Below are positions 43,409 to 54,018 of a stretch of 64,000 nt of DNA, in pieces. Both the position numbers and the translations under genes were made by a program. Source of the DNA: Halomonas sp. H10-9-1 (GTDB lineage: Bacteria; Pseudomonadota; Gammaproteobacteria; Pseudomonadales; Halomonadaceae). The DNA lies in contig NZ_JAMSHO010000001.1 of assembly GCF_040147005.1 (NCBI RefSeq), positions 1,984,001 to 2,048,000 of the forward strand. The letters run 5' to 3'. The notes below the pieces were generated by a model that worked only from the letters and a program-made list of their open reading frames with translations, made no database searches and was not told the origin of the DNA. The first letter of the stretch is position 1. The number at the start of each line of letters is the position of its first letter.

Positions 43409-45388
43409 TCAGGGCAGTTCACGCAGGGTCTCGGCGAGCGCCTCACGGCGCTCCTCGCGCTCGGCCTCGGCACCGGCGCGTCGGGATTCCAGCTCGGCGA
43501 TGCGCTCCTCCGCGGCCTCGAGATCGGCCAGGTAGCGCTGCCCGAGGTCGTTGTCGGTGCCCACCGCCCCCAGGTTGTCGCGGATCCGTGCCTGGCCCTC
43601 GGCGGCGCGTTCCAGCTCCTGGCCGATGCGCGCGAGCCGGCGCTCCACTTCGGCCAGGGCCCGGCGCCGCTCCAGCACCGCGGCGAGCCCTTCGGCGGTC
43701 TCTCCCTCGGCGGCCTCACGCCACTGCACCAGTTGCGCCTCGCCGGCATCGGCCAGGGCCACGCTCTGGCGACGCGTCAGCGTCTCGAGCGCCTCCACCT
43801 CGCCGCTCTCGCCGGCGGCCAGTCCCAGCGACAGGCGGTGGTGGCTCGGCGTGCTCTCGGCCAGGGCATCCGAGGCGAACTGCCAACCCTCACGGCGCGG
43901 GTGCTCGATCAGCACCTCGCGAGCCTCGCGGGCGTCGTTCTCCACCACATAGCGGGTGAGACGCCGCGACAGGTGGGTGAGGCGCAGAGCGCCGTCGACG
44001 ATCACCATCCGCTCGAGCCGCTCCTCGGGGCGTGAACTCTCCACCACCCGCACCTGGCGGTCGGCGGCGAAGCTCGCCAGCCGCGTCTCGCCAGCCGGGA
44101 TACCGGGCAGGTCGACATCCCCCACATGGCCGACCTCGGCGTCATACACGGTGACCAGTCCCGGCGGCAGCCAGGCGTCGGTGGTGTTCTCCAGGCGCAC
44201 CGCGGCGACCGGATGGCGCTCGCCACGCTCGGGCTGGTAGAGAGAAACGCGCCGCGCCGGCAGCTCGGCATCGATAAAGGGCAGTGACAGGGTGCGACCG
44301 GCGTCGAGGTCCACCGGGACGGGCAACCGCCAGGTGGCCGCGGTGGCGCTGTCGCGCACCTGGGGGCGCGAGGCGGGCGGGGCCGCGGCGGACTGGACGC
44401 GATCCCCGGCCGCGGCGCCGAAGGCCATGGCCGACTCCAGGCGGGCCGCGCGAGGCTCGGCGATGGCACCCTCGTCGGCGCGCACCGGCGCGATGGCATC
44501 GGCGCTTACCGGCACCTCCGGGCGGGTCGGCCAGTAGCGCTCCAGCAGGCGCTGGGTCAGGGTCACCGGGGCGCCGCTGGAGAGGGTCAGGGCGACGTCG
44601 TCCCAGTCGCTGCCGCTGGCGTTCTCGATCACCGACCAGGCCTGCAGCCGCGCCCTGTCGTCGGCCTCGAGCAGCAGGCGGTAGGCGCTCTTCCAGACCG
44701 GGGCGGCCACCACATAGGTCAGCGACACCTCACGCTCGCCCTCCCCCTCCAGGGCGATGGCGATGCGGCGTATCTGATCGGTGCGTGCCCGGCCGCTGAC
44801 CTCGGCGGCCTGGACCAGGCGCTCGCGCAGGGTCGCATCGAGGATATCCAGGCGCGCATCGTCGCCCAGGCGCAGCGTCGCCACAGCGCCCTCCTCATCG
44901 AGCAGCGACAGGGTGGCGACGCGGCGCCCCTGGTCGTCGGGATCGCTCATGGCGACGCCCAGCAGCACCCCCTCGAGATGCTGACCAGCGGCGCTGACGC
45001 GCACCTCCACCCCCTGGAGGGTCGCGGCCAGGCGCGCCACCGATCCCAGGTCCTCGGGCCCGAAGGGCAGCCGGCGAAACGTCTCCTCCTGGGTGGCCAG
45101 GCCATCGAGGCTGAGGCCCCGCAGGCGCCCTGCAGGGTCACGTACCACCAGGCTCTTGAGCACATCGTCGACCTGCTCGAGGGGCACCTCCAGCAGCAGG
45201 GTTCCGTCCCCGTCGAGGGTGGTGCTGCGCTGCACCTCGGCCAGTCCGCCGGAGGAGAGGGTCACCGCCTCTACCGGCAGCGCCTCGGCCAGGGCCGCGC
45301 CCATCGGCCAGAGGGCGGCCAGGGCGGCGGCGATGCGCAGGGGGGAATGGCAGCGGCCGCGCCGAGATGATGGATCCCTGACTGGCAT
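43409..45388 (-). CDS. Secreted DUF4139 domain-containing protein
   Basis: This 659-residue protein has a signal-peptide-like N-terminus (about residues 17-34, AALAALWPMGAALAEA). The DUF4139 core contains TYVVAAPVWKSAYRLLLEAD and WDDVALTLSSGAP, a central A/P-rich insert (about 300-350), and a coiled C-terminus with RIRDNLGAVGTDNDLGQRYL, which is typical of the family. Function is unknown. The location is probably periplasmic. It lies 37 bases after cydC on the same strand with its own AAGGAG ribosome site, so it could be the last gene of the cyd operon. Confidence 0.88.
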   Translation of the reverse strand: MPVRDPSSRRGRCHSPLRIAAALAALWPMGAALAEALPVEAVTLSSGGLAEVQRSTTLDGDGTLLLEVPLEQVDDVLKSLVVRDPAGRLRGLSLDGLATQEETFRRLPFGPEDLGSVARLAATLQGVEVRVSAAGQHLEGVLLGVAMSDPDDQGRRVATLSLLDEEGAVATLRLGDDARLDILDATLRERLVQAAEVSGRARTDQIRRIAIALEGEGEREVSLTYVVAAPVWKSAYRLLLEADDRARLQAWSVIENASGSDWDDVALTLSSGAPVTLTQRLLERYWPTRPEVPVSADAIAPVRADEGAIAEPRAARLESAMAFGAAAGDRVQSAAAPPASRPQVRDSATAATWRLPVPVDLDAGRTLSLPFIDAELPARRVSLYQPERGERHPVAAVRLENTTDAWLPPGLVTVYDAEVGHVGDVDLPGIPAGETRLASFAADRQVRVVESSRPEERLERMVIVDGALRLTHLSRRLTRYVVENDAREAREVLIEHPRREGWQFASDALAESTPSHHRLSLGLAAGESGEVEALETLTRRQSVALADAGEAQLVQWREAAEGETAEGLAAVLERRRALAEVERRLARIGQELERAAEGQARIRDNLGAVGTDNDLGQRYLADLEAAEERIAELESRRAGAEAEREERREALAETLRELP

Positions 45389-45425
45389 GGTCGACTCCTT
45401 GAGAAAGCGGATTATAAAAGCGGCT

Positions 45426-47153
45426 TCAGATATACCCTACCAGGCGTCCTTCAACCAGCGTCAAGCGCCGCTCGACCCCCGGCGGGTCGAATGCCCCGCC
45501 CTCCAGTTGATGCACCAGGAAGATCGTGGTGCGTCCCGCCAGCCAGGCATCCAGGCGCGGCGCGAGCCGTGCCACGCTGGCGGCGTCGAGGCCGGCGAAG
45601 GGCTCGTCGAGCAGCACCAGGTCGGGATCCATCAGGTGCAGTCGCGCCAGGGCGAGCCGCCGCGCCTGTCCCCCGGAGAGGCGCCGGCCGCCCTCGCCCA
45701 CCCGTGTTGCGAGCCCTTCCGTAAGCGCCTGCGCCCAGGCGGCCAACCCCACCCAGGCCAGCGCCGTCCATAGGGCGTCCTCCGTCGCGTCGGGCCTGGC
45801 CAGGCGCAGATTGGCGGCCAGGCTGTCATCGAGCAGGTCGATGCGCTGGGTCAGCGCCGCCACGCGGTGACGCAGCTCGGCCTCGGGCCAGGCCGAGAGC
45901 GCCATCCCGCCTAGCCGGATCTCGCCGGCGCCGGGTGTGAGCTGGCGCAGCAGCAGTGCCGCCACACTGGACTTGCCCGCCCCCGAGGCACCGCACAACG
46001 CCAGCCGCTCGCCGCGGGCCAGGCACAGCGAGAGCCCCGTCAAGGCCGGCAGCGGCGCCCCGGGGTAGTGCAGCGACACCGCCGCCATCGCGACCGAGAG
46101 CGGCCCGGGAGGTGGCGTCTCGCCAGCCGTCGCCGCGGACTTGTCCGCGGCCTTGCGCAGCCCATTGAGCCGCGCCGCCGCGCCCCGCGTGGCCCCCAGC
46201 CAAGTGAAGGCCGAGGGAAGGCCGGCCAGCGCCTCGCTCATGGCCAGCACCGCCAGGGGCATCATCACCGCCAGGGCGCCCGAGAGCTCACCGGCCTGCC
46301 AGGCCGTGGCGGCGAGCCACAACGCCACGAGCGCCGCCGCCCCCACCAGCAGGGCGGCCAGGGCATTGCCCAGCGCCACCAGGGTGCCGAGCCGCTGCTG
46401 ATCCCGGTAGAGCTCGGCCTCAAGGGCCTCGAGGTGGCGGCGATGATCCGCCAGGGCCCCATAGGCCTCCAGCTCCGCCATCCCCTGCAGTTGCTCCACC
46501 AGGCGCCCTCTCAGCGCCTCGCGACCCGCGACCTGCCGCCGGCTGGCGGCCATCCCCAGCCGCGCCTGCCCGACCACCAGCCAGGCCCAGCCGGCCAGCA
46601 GCAGCATGCCCACGACGAGCCCCGCCGTCGCCGCGAACAGGGCCAGGAAGGCCGCCAACCCCAGGATCGCCAGCAGTGCCACCGCGGCCGGTGCCAGCAG
46701 GCGCAGAAAGAGGCTGTCCAGGGTATCGATATCGGCGGTCAGGCGGTTGAGCCAGTCGCTGGCGCGGCGCTGTGCCAGGGCGTGGGCATCGAGCCCCGCC
46801 ACCACGCCGAACAGCCGCCCACGCAGGTCGGCCAGCAGGCGCAGCACCGTGTCATGATTGTAGAGCCGCTCCAGGTAGCGGCTCACCGTGCGGGTCACCG
46901 CAAAGGCGCGGATGCCTCCCCCCGGCAGGTAGACATCCAGCCGCGCCGCCACGCCAGTGGCCAGCAGCAGCCCGGTGAGGCCGGTGGCGGTGATGAACCA
47001 GCCCGAGAGGGCCAGCAGGCCGATGGCCGAGACCAGCGTCAGGGCCATCAGTCCACTGCCAGCGGCCAGCCGCCCACGGTGACGGTCCAGCATGGCCAGC
47101 CAGGGGGTGAGCTCGGCGAACAGGCCTCGTTGCCCCTCGTCGGGTCGACTCAT
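45426..47153 (-). CDS. cydC: CydC, ABC exporter subunit for cytochrome bd assembly
   Basis: This is one half of the heterodimeric CydDC transporter, which moves reductants and haem-related thiols to the periplasm and is needed to mature bd oxidases. It has 575 residues. Six membrane segments come first ([20 protein letters not shown]). Then come the nucleotide-binding domain with Walker [10 protein letters not shown], signature [13 protein letters not shown] and Walker [13 protein letters not shown]. The ATG at 47151-47153 overlaps the cydD stop (ATGA). The open frame extends six codons further, which is less likely. Confidence 0.94.
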   Translation of the reverse strand: MSRPDEGQRGLFAELTPWLAMLDRHRGRLAAGSGLMALTLVSAIGLLALSGWFITATGLTGLLLATGVAARLDVYLPGGGIRAFAVTRTVSRYLERLYNHDTVLRLLADLRGRLFGVVAGLDAHALAQRRASDWLNRLTADIDTLDSLFLRLLAPAAVALLAILGLAAFLALFAATAGLVVGMLLLAGWAWLVVGQARLGMAASRRQVAGREALRGRLVEQLQGMAELEAYGALADHRRHLEALEAELYRDQQRLGTLVALGNALAALLVGAAALVALWLAATAWQAGELSGALAVMMPLAVLAMSEALAGLPSAFTWLGATRGAAARLNGLRKAADKSAATAGETPPPGPLSVAMAAVSLHYPGAPLPALTGLSLCLARGERLALCGASGAGKSSVAALLLRQLTPGAGEIRLGGMALSAWPEAELRHRVAALTQRIDLLDDSLAANLRLARPDATEDALWTALAWVGLAAWAQALTEGLATRVGEGGRRLSGGQARRLALARLHLMDPDLVLLDEPFAGLDAASVARLAPRLDAWLAGRTTIFLVHQLEGGAFDPPGVERRLTLVEGRLVGYI

Positions 47154-48823
47154 GGCGCCCTCCCTTGGCATTCATCCAGTGCCAGGCGCCGGTCGGCCAT
47201 TGCCATCAGCGCCGGATGGTGGCTGGCAATCACCAGGCAGCGCCCCTCCCGGGCAAGCTCGCCCAGCGCTTCGACGACGGCCGCCTCGGTCGCGGCATCC
47301 AGGCTCGCCGTGGGCTCATCGAGCAGCACCAGGGGCGCGTCGCTGAGAAATACCCTGGCCAGCGCCAGTCGCTGGGCCTGGCCCCCGGAGAGCCCGGCGC
47401 CCCGCTCGCCCAGCGGCGTGGCAAGTCCCGCGGGCAGCCGCGCCAGCAACTCACCCAGGCCGGCACGCCGGAGCGCCTCGCGCAGGCTCGCATCGTCGGC
47501 AGCGGGGGCGGCCAGGCGCAGGTTATCGGCCAGGCTGCCCTGCACCAGCAGCGGGCGCTGGTCCATCCAGGCGATACTCAGCCCCGGGGCCGTCAGCCGT
47601 TGCCCCTCCACGGGCCCCAGGAAGCCGGCGAGAAGCGAGAGCAGCGTGGACTTGCCGCCTCCCGAGGGGGCAGTGATCACCACCACCTCACCCGGCGCAA
47701 GGGTCAGGTCCAGCGGCCCCAGCACGCGGCCGCGCCCCGGGTAGTGCACGCACACCCCCTCGAGCCGCACCAGGCAGCTTATGGTTGCCGCCGGCTCCTC
47801 GGCGGGGTGACCGCGCAGCACGACGGGGTCCTCGTCGAGCAGCGCCACCAGGCCATCGGCGGCTCCCAGGGCCGCCGCACGGTCGTGATAGTGCTGGGAG
47901 AGCACGCGCAGCGGCTGGAAGAACTCCGGGGCGAGCAGCAGCACCAGCAGGCCGCTGTAGAGGGTGAGCTCGTGCGAGGGACCGAAGCGGAGATAGCCGA
48001 GCAGGCCGAAGCCGACATAGATCGCCACCACGGCGATGGCCACCGAGGCGAAGAACTCCAGTACCGCCGAGGAGAGAAAGGCCACGCGCAGGGTGCGCAG
48101 GCTGCGCAGGCGGTAGTCGTCGGCGGCGGCGTGGACCTCCGCGGTCGCCTCTCGCGTGCGCCCGAAGAGTTGCAGGGTACTGACCGCCCGCACCCGGTCG
48201 ATGAAGTGGCCGGAGAGCCGCGCTACCGCCTCGAACTGCTCGCGATTGAGGCGCTCGGCGCCCATGCCCACCAGGGCCATGAAGAGGGGAATCAGCGGCG
48301 CCGAGAGCAGCAGGAAGAGCGCCGCCAGCCAGTCGAGCCAGGCCACCGCGGCGAACACCAGCAGCGGCTGGATGACCGCCAGGAGTCGCTGGGGGCGATA
48401 GCGCGCCACATAGCCGTCCAGGGCCTCCACTTGTTCCACCAGCTGACTGGCCAGGGAGGCCGAGTGACGGGCGGCGAGCCCCGCCGGCCCCAGGCATGCC
48501 AGGTGGTCGAGCAGCTCGGCCCGGGCCCGACGACGCAGCGCCAGGCTGGCGGCGAGCCCCAGGCGCTCCTGGGTGAACAACGCCAGGCTGCGGGCCACCA
48601 CCAGCACCAGCATGCCAAGCACCAGGGGGAGCAGCGCGGCTGGCGGGACCTTGTCGACCAGCAGGTCGCTGACAACGCGGGCCAGCAGCGCCAACTGGAC
48701 CAGGGTCGCCAGGGTGGCGGCCATCCCGGCGGCGACCGCCAGGCCGAGGCGAACGCGCTCCTCGGCGGCATGCGCGGCCAGCCACCGGGACGCCCGCCCG
48801 GTGGTGCTGCTACGACCAGCCAC
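47150..48823 (-). CDS. cydD: CydD, ABC exporter subunit for cytochrome bd assembly
   Basis: This is the partner of CydC, 557 residues. It has the membrane region with [20 protein letters not shown], which is typical of CydD, Walker [10 protein letters not shown], signature [13 protein letters not shown] and Walker [13 protein letters not shown]. The GTG start at 48821-48823 is three bases after the cydB stop. The continuous packing cydA-cydB-cydD-cydC shows one operon for oxidase and assembly factor. Confidence 0.94.
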   Translation of the reverse strand: MAGRSSTTGRASRWLAAHAAEERVRLGLAVAAGMAATLATLVQLALLARVVSDLLVDKVPPAALLPLVLGMLVLVVARSLALFTQERLGLAASLALRRRARAELLDHLACLGPAGLAARHSASLASQLVEQVEALDGYVARYRPQRLLAVIQPLLVFAAVAWLDWLAALFLLLSAPLIPLFMALVGMGAERLNREQFEAVARLSGHFIDRVRAVSTLQLFGRTREATAEVHAAADDYRLRSLRTLRVAFLSSAVLEFFASVAIAVVAIYVGFGLLGYLRFGPSHELTLYSGLLVLLLAPEFFQPLRVLSQHYHDRAAALGAADGLVALLDEDPVVLRGHPAEEPAATISCLVRLEGVCVHYPGRGRVLGPLDLTLAPGEVVVITAPSGGGKSTLLSLLAGFLGPVEGQRLTAPGLSIAWMDQRPLLVQGSLADNLRLAAPAADDASLREALRRAGLGELLARLPAGLATPLGERGAGLSGGQAQRLALARVFLSDAPLVLLDEPTASLDAATEAAVVEALGELAREGRCLVIASHHPALMAMADRRLALDECQGRAP

Positions 48824-48826
48824 CGC

Positions 48827-49828
48827 CTAGTGGTAGCCGTCGCCGGGACGGACCTTGCCGCGGAACACCCAGTAGCTCCAGGCGGTATAGGCCAGCACGA
48901 TGGGGATCACGAAGAGCACGCCGATCAGCAGGAAGAGCTGGGACTCGGGCGCCGAGGCGGCGTCCCAGATGGTGTAGTTCGGCGGCACGATCACCGGCCA
49001 CTTGCTGGCCACCAGGCCCAGGTAGGTGAAGATGAACAGCCCCAGGGTGGCGATGAAAGGCTGGCCCTCCTGGCGCCGGTAGACGGCCCTCAACAGCCAG
49101 GCGGCACAGGCCAGGGCCAGGGTCGGCAGCACCCAGATCAGGTGGATATGGTTGAACCAGCGCTCGAATACCGCGGGGTCCACCAGCGGGGTCCAGAAAC
49201 TGATCATGGCGAAGGCGGAGAGCACCGCCAGCAACAGGGACGGGGTGATGCGATAGGCCCAGCGCTGCACCTCGCCTTCCGACTTGAGGATCAGCCAGGT
49301 GGCGCCGAGCAGCGCGTAGCCCGTCATCAGGCTGACGCCGGTGAGCACCGCGAAGGGGGTCAGCCAGTCCAGGGCGCCGCCGACGAAGACGAACTCCTCC
49401 ACCGGGAAGCCCTCGATATAGGCGCCCACCACGGCGCCCTGGGCGAAGGCGGCCACCGCGGAGCCCCAGCAGAAGGCGCGATTCCACCACACCCGGTTGC
49501 GCCGCGACTTGAAGCGGAACTCGAAGGCGATGCCGCGGAAGATCAGCCCGGCGAGCATCAGGAAGACCCCGATGTAGAGCGCCGGCAGGTAGACCGAGTA
49601 GACCAGCGGGAAGGCGCCCAGCAGGCCGGCCCCGCCCAGCACCAGCCAGGTCTCGTTGCCGTCCCACACCGGCGCCACCGAGTTCATCATCACGTCCCTG
49701 GCCTCCTCGTCCGGCGCAAACGGGTAGAGGATGCCCAGGCCGAGGTCGAAGCCATCCATGAGCACATACATGATCACGCCAAAGCCGATGATCAGCGCCC
49801 AGATCACGGAGAGGTCGAAGGATGCCAT
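48827..49828 (-). CDS. cydB: Cytochrome bd ubiquinol oxidase subunit II (CydB)
   Basis: This is a membrane subunit of the bd quinol oxidase, 333 residues with about eight spans. The opening WALIIGFGVIMYVLMDGFDL and VAPVWDGNETWLVLGG are hallmarks. The start ATG at 49826-49828 is one base after the cydA stop. With CydA it forms the terminal oxidase that reduces oxygen to water. Confidence 0.96.
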   Translation of the reverse strand: MASFDLSVIWALIIGFGVIMYVLMDGFDLGLGILYPFAPDEEARDVMMNSVAPVWDGNETWLVLGGAGLLGAFPLVYSVYLPALYIGVFLMLAGLIFRGIAFEFRFKSRRNRVWWNRAFCWGSAVAAFAQGAVVGAYIEGFPVEEFVFVGGALDWLTPFAVLTGVSLMTGYALLGATWLILKSEGEVQRWAYRITPSLLLAVLSAFAMISFWTPLVDPAVFERWFNHIHLIWVLPTLALACAAWLLRAVYRRQEGQPFIATLGLFIFTYLGLVASKWPVIVPPNYTIWDAASAPESQLFLLIGVLFVIPIVLAYTAWSYWVFRGKVRPGDGYH

Positions 49829-49829
49829 G

Positions 49830-51242
49830 TCACTGCCTCCAGGTCGGGGCCGCATCGTCGTCGAAGCGGGCGTTGGCTGCCGAGAAGGGACGCTTGGCGT
49901 GATGGGCCTGGCCGGCATCATCACCCGATTCAGGCAACATGCCCTGGCGCACCACACGGGTCAGGTAATAGAGGCCGCAGGCGAACACCACGGCATAGAC
50001 CGCCATGTAGCCGAGCAGGGTGAACAGCGCCATGCCGCCGGTGAGGGACGGGGTCAACCCCTCGGCGTGGGTCATGATGCCGTAGACCAGCCAGGGGGCA
50101 CGTCCGGTCTCGGTCACGAACCAGCCGGCCAGCACCGCGACGAAGGGCGTCACGCTCATCACGCGCAGCGTCTGCAGGAAGCCACGATGCCGATAGACAC
50201 GGCCACCGCGCCGCAGCCACAGCCCGACCAGGGCGACCCCGATCATCAAGAAGCCCAGCCCGACCATGACCCGGAACGACCAGAACACCAGCCATACCGG
50301 CGGCTGCTCCTCCTCCGGCACCTCGCTGATCCCGGGCACCACACCGTCGGCATGATGGGTCAGGATCAGGCTGGCCAGGTTGGGGATGCCGATCTCGAAG
50401 CGGTTCTCCTGGGCTCCCCGGTCGGGCCAGGCGGCCAGCAGCAGGGGCACATTGGGGCCGGTATCCCAGTTGCCCTCCATGGCGGCCACCTTGGTGGGTT
50501 GGTGCTCCAGGGTGTTGAGGCCATGGAAATCGCCGATCACCGCCTGGGCGGGGGTCAGCACCAGCAGCAGCCACAGGCACATGGAGAGCGCGCGGCGGTT
50601 GGCCTCGACGTCACGGCCGATCAGCAGGTACCAGGCGCTGACCCCCGCCACCACGAAGCCGCCGGTGACGAATGACGCCATCACCTTGTGGGAGAAGCGC
50701 CACGGGAAGGAGGGATTGAAGATCGCCGCCGCCCAGTCGGTGATATGGAAGCGACCATCGATCAGCTCGGCACCGGCCGGGGTCTGCATCCAGCTGTTGG
50801 CGGAAAGGATCCAGAACGAGGAGATGAAGGTGCCCAGCGCCACCATCAGCGAGGCGAACAGATGCACCCCCTGGGGCACCTTGCCGCGACCGAACAGCAG
50901 CACTCCGAGGAAGGCCGCCTCCAGGAAGAAGGCCGTGACCACCTCATAGCTGAGCATCGGCCCGATGAAGTTGGCGGTGGCGTAGGAGAAGTTGCTCCAG
51001 TTGGTGCCGAACTGGAAGGACATCACGATGCCCGACACCACGCCCATGCCGAACACCACGGCAAAGACACGCGTCCAGAACAGCGCCAGGCGATCCCAGG
51101 CGGGGTTGTCGGTCTTGTAGAAGAGGCCGTTGAGCACGGCAATATAGGACGCCAGGCCGATGGTAAACACCGGAAAGATGGCGTGGAAGGAGACGACGAA
51201 GGCGAATTGCAATCGCGACAACAGAAGAGGATCCAGTTCCAT
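49830..51242 (-). CDS. cydA: Cytochrome bd-type quinol oxidase subunit I (CydA/CioA-like)
   Basis: This is the haem-bearing subunit, 470 residues. RLQFAFVVSFHAIFPVFTIG contains the haem ligand H20. GWFVTETGRAPWLVYG is the conserved region after the quinol loop. The protein is about 50 residues shorter than E. coli CydA, and the quinol loop is short, which matches the CioA (cyanide-insensitive oxidase) group. The ATG at 51240-51242 begins the canonical MELDPLLLSRLQF. Upstream in-frame sequence is not homologous. A 225-base region upstream contains GTTACATGGGTAAC at 51255-51268. Confidence 0.95.
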   Translation of the reverse strand: MELDPLLLSRLQFAFVVSFHAIFPVFTIGLASYIAVLNGLFYKTDNPAWDRLALFWTRVFAVVFGMGVVSGIVMSFQFGTNWSNFSYATANFIGPMLSYEVVTAFFLEAAFLGVLLFGRGKVPQGVHLFASLMVALGTFISSFWILSANSWMQTPAGAELIDGRFHITDWAAAIFNPSFPWRFSHKVMASFVTGGFVVAGVSAWYLLIGRDVEANRRALSMCLWLLLVLTPAQAVIGDFHGLNTLEHQPTKVAAMEGNWDTGPNVPLLLAAWPDRGAQENRFEIGIPNLASLILTHHADGVVPGISEVPEEEQPPVWLVFWSFRVMVGLGFLMIGVALVGLWLRRGGRVYRHRGFLQTLRVMSVTPFVAVLAGWFVTETGRAPWLVYGIMTHAEGLTPSLTGGMALFTLLGYMAVYAVVFACGLYYLTRVVRQGMLPESGDDAGQAHHAKRPFSAANARFDDDAAPTWRQ

Positions 51243-51467
51243 GACGCTTGCCTCGTTACATGGGTAACTCGAGAAGGTCGCAAGGGATGCGGATGCACAC
51301 TGGCGAGTGCATTGTGCCTCGGGAACCGATAGTCGCCGGTACCGTGACGCATTCCTCCTGGACACCAAGGGACAGGCAAAGCCTAGGCGCCCGTCGGATG
51401 TAACGCTACTCTAGCGCGACGGCGCAATCCCCGTCTCGGGGGGGTGTCGCGTTGTCGCAGCCGACCA

Positions 51468-52451
51468 TCAGCCGGCACCACCGCTGATCACCAGGTTCAC
51501 CATCCAGCCGGTGTAGGCGATGAACATCGCCAGCAGCGCCGCCCCCTCGAAGCGGTTGATGCGCCCCTGGCGCCCCCGCCAGCCCAGGGCGAACACCGCC
51601 AGCATGAGCGTCATGACGCTCATCAGGCTCCAGTCGCGCAGCAGCACCTCGCTGCCCACCTCGATAGGATGGATCACCGCCGCAAGACCGACCACACCCA
51701 GGGTATTGAAGAGATTGGAGCCGACCACATTACCCAGTACCAGGTCGTGTTCGCGGCGACGCAGCGCGCTGATCGAGGAGGCGAGTTCGGGAAGCGACGT
51801 GCCCACCGCCACCACGGTCAGGCCGATGATCAGGTCGCTGACCCCGAAGCCCTGGGCGATGGCCACGGCCCCCCATACCAAGACGCGCGAGCTGATGACC
51901 AGCAGCACCAGGCCGACACCCGTCCAGACCAGGCCGGCCTTCAGGGTCATGGGATGGACCTGCAGGCTCTCCTCGGTCTCGGCGGCCAGCGGGTCCGCCC
52001 CTTCGCCACGGGCCCGCCAGATGCTGACGCCCATGAAGGCGGCCAGCAGTACCAGCAGCAGCGCACCCTCCGGGCGACCGACCACTCCCTCCCACATCAG
52101 CAACGCCGAGAGCAGCGTCACCGCACCCAGCACCGGCAGTTCGCGACGCACCACCGAGGAGTGCACCACCAGCGGCGAGACCAGTGCCACCAGCCCCAGG
52201 ATCAGGCCGATGTTGGCGATGTTGGAGCCATAGGCGTTGCCCAGCGCCAGGCCGGGATTGCCCTGCCCCGCCGCCAGCGCCGAGACCACCAGCTCAGGCG
52301 CGGAGGTGCCGAAGCCGATCACCAACATGCCGATCAGCAGGGGGGAGAGCCCCAGGCGAGCGGAGGTCGCCGCCGCACCATCAACGAAGCGCTCGGCGCT
52401 CCACACCAGCAGGACAAGGCCTGCCACTACCGCCACTGCGGGTAGGATCAT
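51468..52451 (-). CDS. Calcium/sodium antiporter (CaCA family, YrbG-like)
   Basis: This is an inner-membrane cation exchanger of 327 residues with about ten spans. The duplicated alpha motifs are clear: GFGTSAPELVVSALAAGQGN then NAYGSNIANIGLILG in the first half, and VGTSLPELASSISALRR then GNVVGSNLFNTLGVVG in the second. It is probably a Ca2+ or general cation exchanger. The ATG at 52449-52451 gives family length; the open frame runs on upstream without homology. It is divergent from pqiA. Confidence 0.92.
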   Translation of the reverse strand: MILPAVAVVAGLVLLVWSAERFVDGAAATSARLGLSPLLIGMLVIGFGTSAPELVVSALAAGQGNPGLALGNAYGSNIANIGLILGLVALVSPLVVHSSVVRRELPVLGAVTLLSALLMWEGVVGRPEGALLLVLLAAFMGVSIWRARGEGADPLAAETEESLQVHPMTLKAGLVWTGVGLVLLVISSRVLVWGAVAIAQGFGVSDLIIGLTVVAVGTSLPELASSISALRRREHDLVLGNVVGSNLFNTLGVVGLAAVIHPIEVGSEVLLRDWSLMSVMTLMLAVFALGWRGRQGRINRFEGAALLAMFIAYTGWMVNLVISGGAG

Positions 52452-52587
52452 CGTCTCGTTCCCGTTACATTCAGGTTTGCATGTTGGAATATGGTAGTGC
52501 CCGCGGGGACGTGTCACACTTTCATCCAGCCCGCGGCCCGCGCGCAGTGTACGCCCGCGCCGGGCATCGAGTGAAGCCGGGCACCGA

Positions 52588-54018
52588 ATGCAGCCGAGCC
52601 CCTGGAGAGACGCCCCCTTGGCCATCCCCCCCCTGCGCATCCCCCACCGCCTGAGCTCCCCGCCATTGCTGCAGGGCGAGGCGCCGCGGGTCGAGCGTAC
52701 GCCGCCGGAGAGTCGTGCACGCCGCCGCCTGCGCGCCTGCGCGGAGTGCGACTGGGTAGTGGCACTGCCGCCGCTGCGCCCCGGCGAGAAGGCCGACTGC
52801 CCGCGCTGCGGGCATACCCTGGCCAAGCGCCACTTTCGACCCGCCCAGCGCAGCATGGCCCTGGCCCTGGCGGCCCTCATGGCCTTGGGCCTGGCGCTCG
52901 CCTTCCCCTTCCTCAGCTTCAGCGTGGGCGGCATCGGTAACCGCATCGAACTGACCCAGACCGCCACCACCCTGATCGGCTTCCACCAGCCGGTGGTGGG
53001 CGGGGCGGTGATCATGACCATCGTCGTGCTCCCGGCGGTCTACCTGGCCGGGGTGATCTGGCTGCAGCTGGGACTGCTGCGCGACGACCCCCTGCCGGCC
53101 AGTCGCACCATCGCCCGCTCCCTGTCGCACCTCAACCCCTGGATGATGGCCGATGTGTTCATCATTGGTGCCCTGGTCAGCCTGATCAAGATCGCCAGCA
53201 TGGCCGACATCAACCTGGGCGTGTCGTTCTGGTCATTCTGCGCCTTCGCCCTGCTGCTGCTGCTGACCACCCAGTCGCTGGATGCCGACTGGATGTGGTT
53301 CTCCCTGGCCGGTGAACCCCGCGCCCCGCAGGGCACTCGAACCGGGGAGACCGCCGCCCCCCAGGGGCTCACCGGCTGCCACACCTGCGGCCTGGTCGGC
53401 CGCCTCAATGCCGCTGGCCAGGGTCGCTGTGAACGCTGCAGCGAGGCGCTGCACGCCCGCTACCCCCACAGCCTGCAACGCACCTGGGCGCTGCTGGCCG
53501 GCGCCTCGATCATGTATATCCCGGCCAATGTCTATCCCATCATGACCACCACCAGCCTGGGGCATAGCCTACCCTCCACCATCATTGGCGGCGTGGTGGA
53601 GCTGATCCAGATGGGCTCCTGGCCGGTGGCCGCGATCATCTTCATCGCCAGCGTGATCGTGCCGGCGGGCAAGCTGGTGGCCCTGGCCTGGCTGTGCCTG
53701 GTGGTCCGCCGCAGCAACGAGCTCAATGCGGCCACCCGCACCCGGCTCTACCGGCTCACCGAGTTCATCGGTCGCTGGTCGATGATCGACATCTTCGTGG
53801 TCGCCATCCTGGTGGCACTGATCCGCGCCGGCTCGCTGATGTCCATCGAACCGGGGCCGGCCGCCCTTGCCTTCGGCGCCGTGGTGGTGATCACCATGGT
53901 GGCCGCCATGACCTTCGATCCGCGCATGATCTGGGACAGCCCGCTGCCACGCAGCAAGCAATCGCCACCCACCTCCCGCCCGCTGGACGACACCCGGAAG
54001 GAAACTCTGGATGAGTGA
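52588..54018 (+). CDS. pqiA: Paraquat-inducible protein A (PqiA family)
   Basis: This is the inner-membrane component of the Pqi lipid-transport system, 476 residues. It has two zinc-ribbon-like motifs: CAECDWVV with CPRCG near residues 50-75, and CHTCGLVG with CERC near 265-285. Each precedes a membrane domain of about four spans, for example LAGASIMYIPANVYPIMTTT. The start could also be the TTG at 52618, which sits behind GGAGAG. The ATG at 52588 is given. Its end overlaps pqiB by eight bases. Confidence 0.92.
   Translation: MQPSPWRDAPLAIPPLRIPHRLSSPPLLQGEAPRVERTPPESRARRRLRACAECDWVVALPPLRPGEKADCPRCGHTLAKRHFRPAQRSMALALAALMALGLALAFPFLSFSVGGIGNRIELTQTATTLIGFHQPVVGGAVIMTIVVLPAVYLAGVIWLQLGLLRDDPLPASRTIARSLSHLNPWMMADVFIIGALVSLIKIASMADINLGVSFWSFCAFALLLLLTTQSLDADWMWFSLAGEPRAPQGTRTGETAAPQGLTGCHTCGLVGRLNAAGQGRCERCSEALHARYPHSLQRTWALLAGASIMYIPANVYPIMTTTSLGHSLPSTIIGGVVELIQMGSWPVAAIIFIASVIVPAGKLVALAWLCLVVRRSNELNAATRTRLYRLTEFIGRWSMIDIFVVAILVALIRAGSLMSIEPGPAALAFGAVVVITMVAAMTFDPRMIWDSPLPRSKQSPPTSRPLDDTRKETLDE

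Noticed and set aside
47165..50023. A 952-codon open frame on the plus strand opposite cydD and cydB
   Set aside because: It is low-complexity (Q, G, H and R rich), spans two real genes, and has no domain.
51255..51268. GTTACATGGGTAAC as an operator for cydA
   Set aside because: The arms are only five bases and no known regulator consensus matches, so it is mentioned only in the cydA entry.
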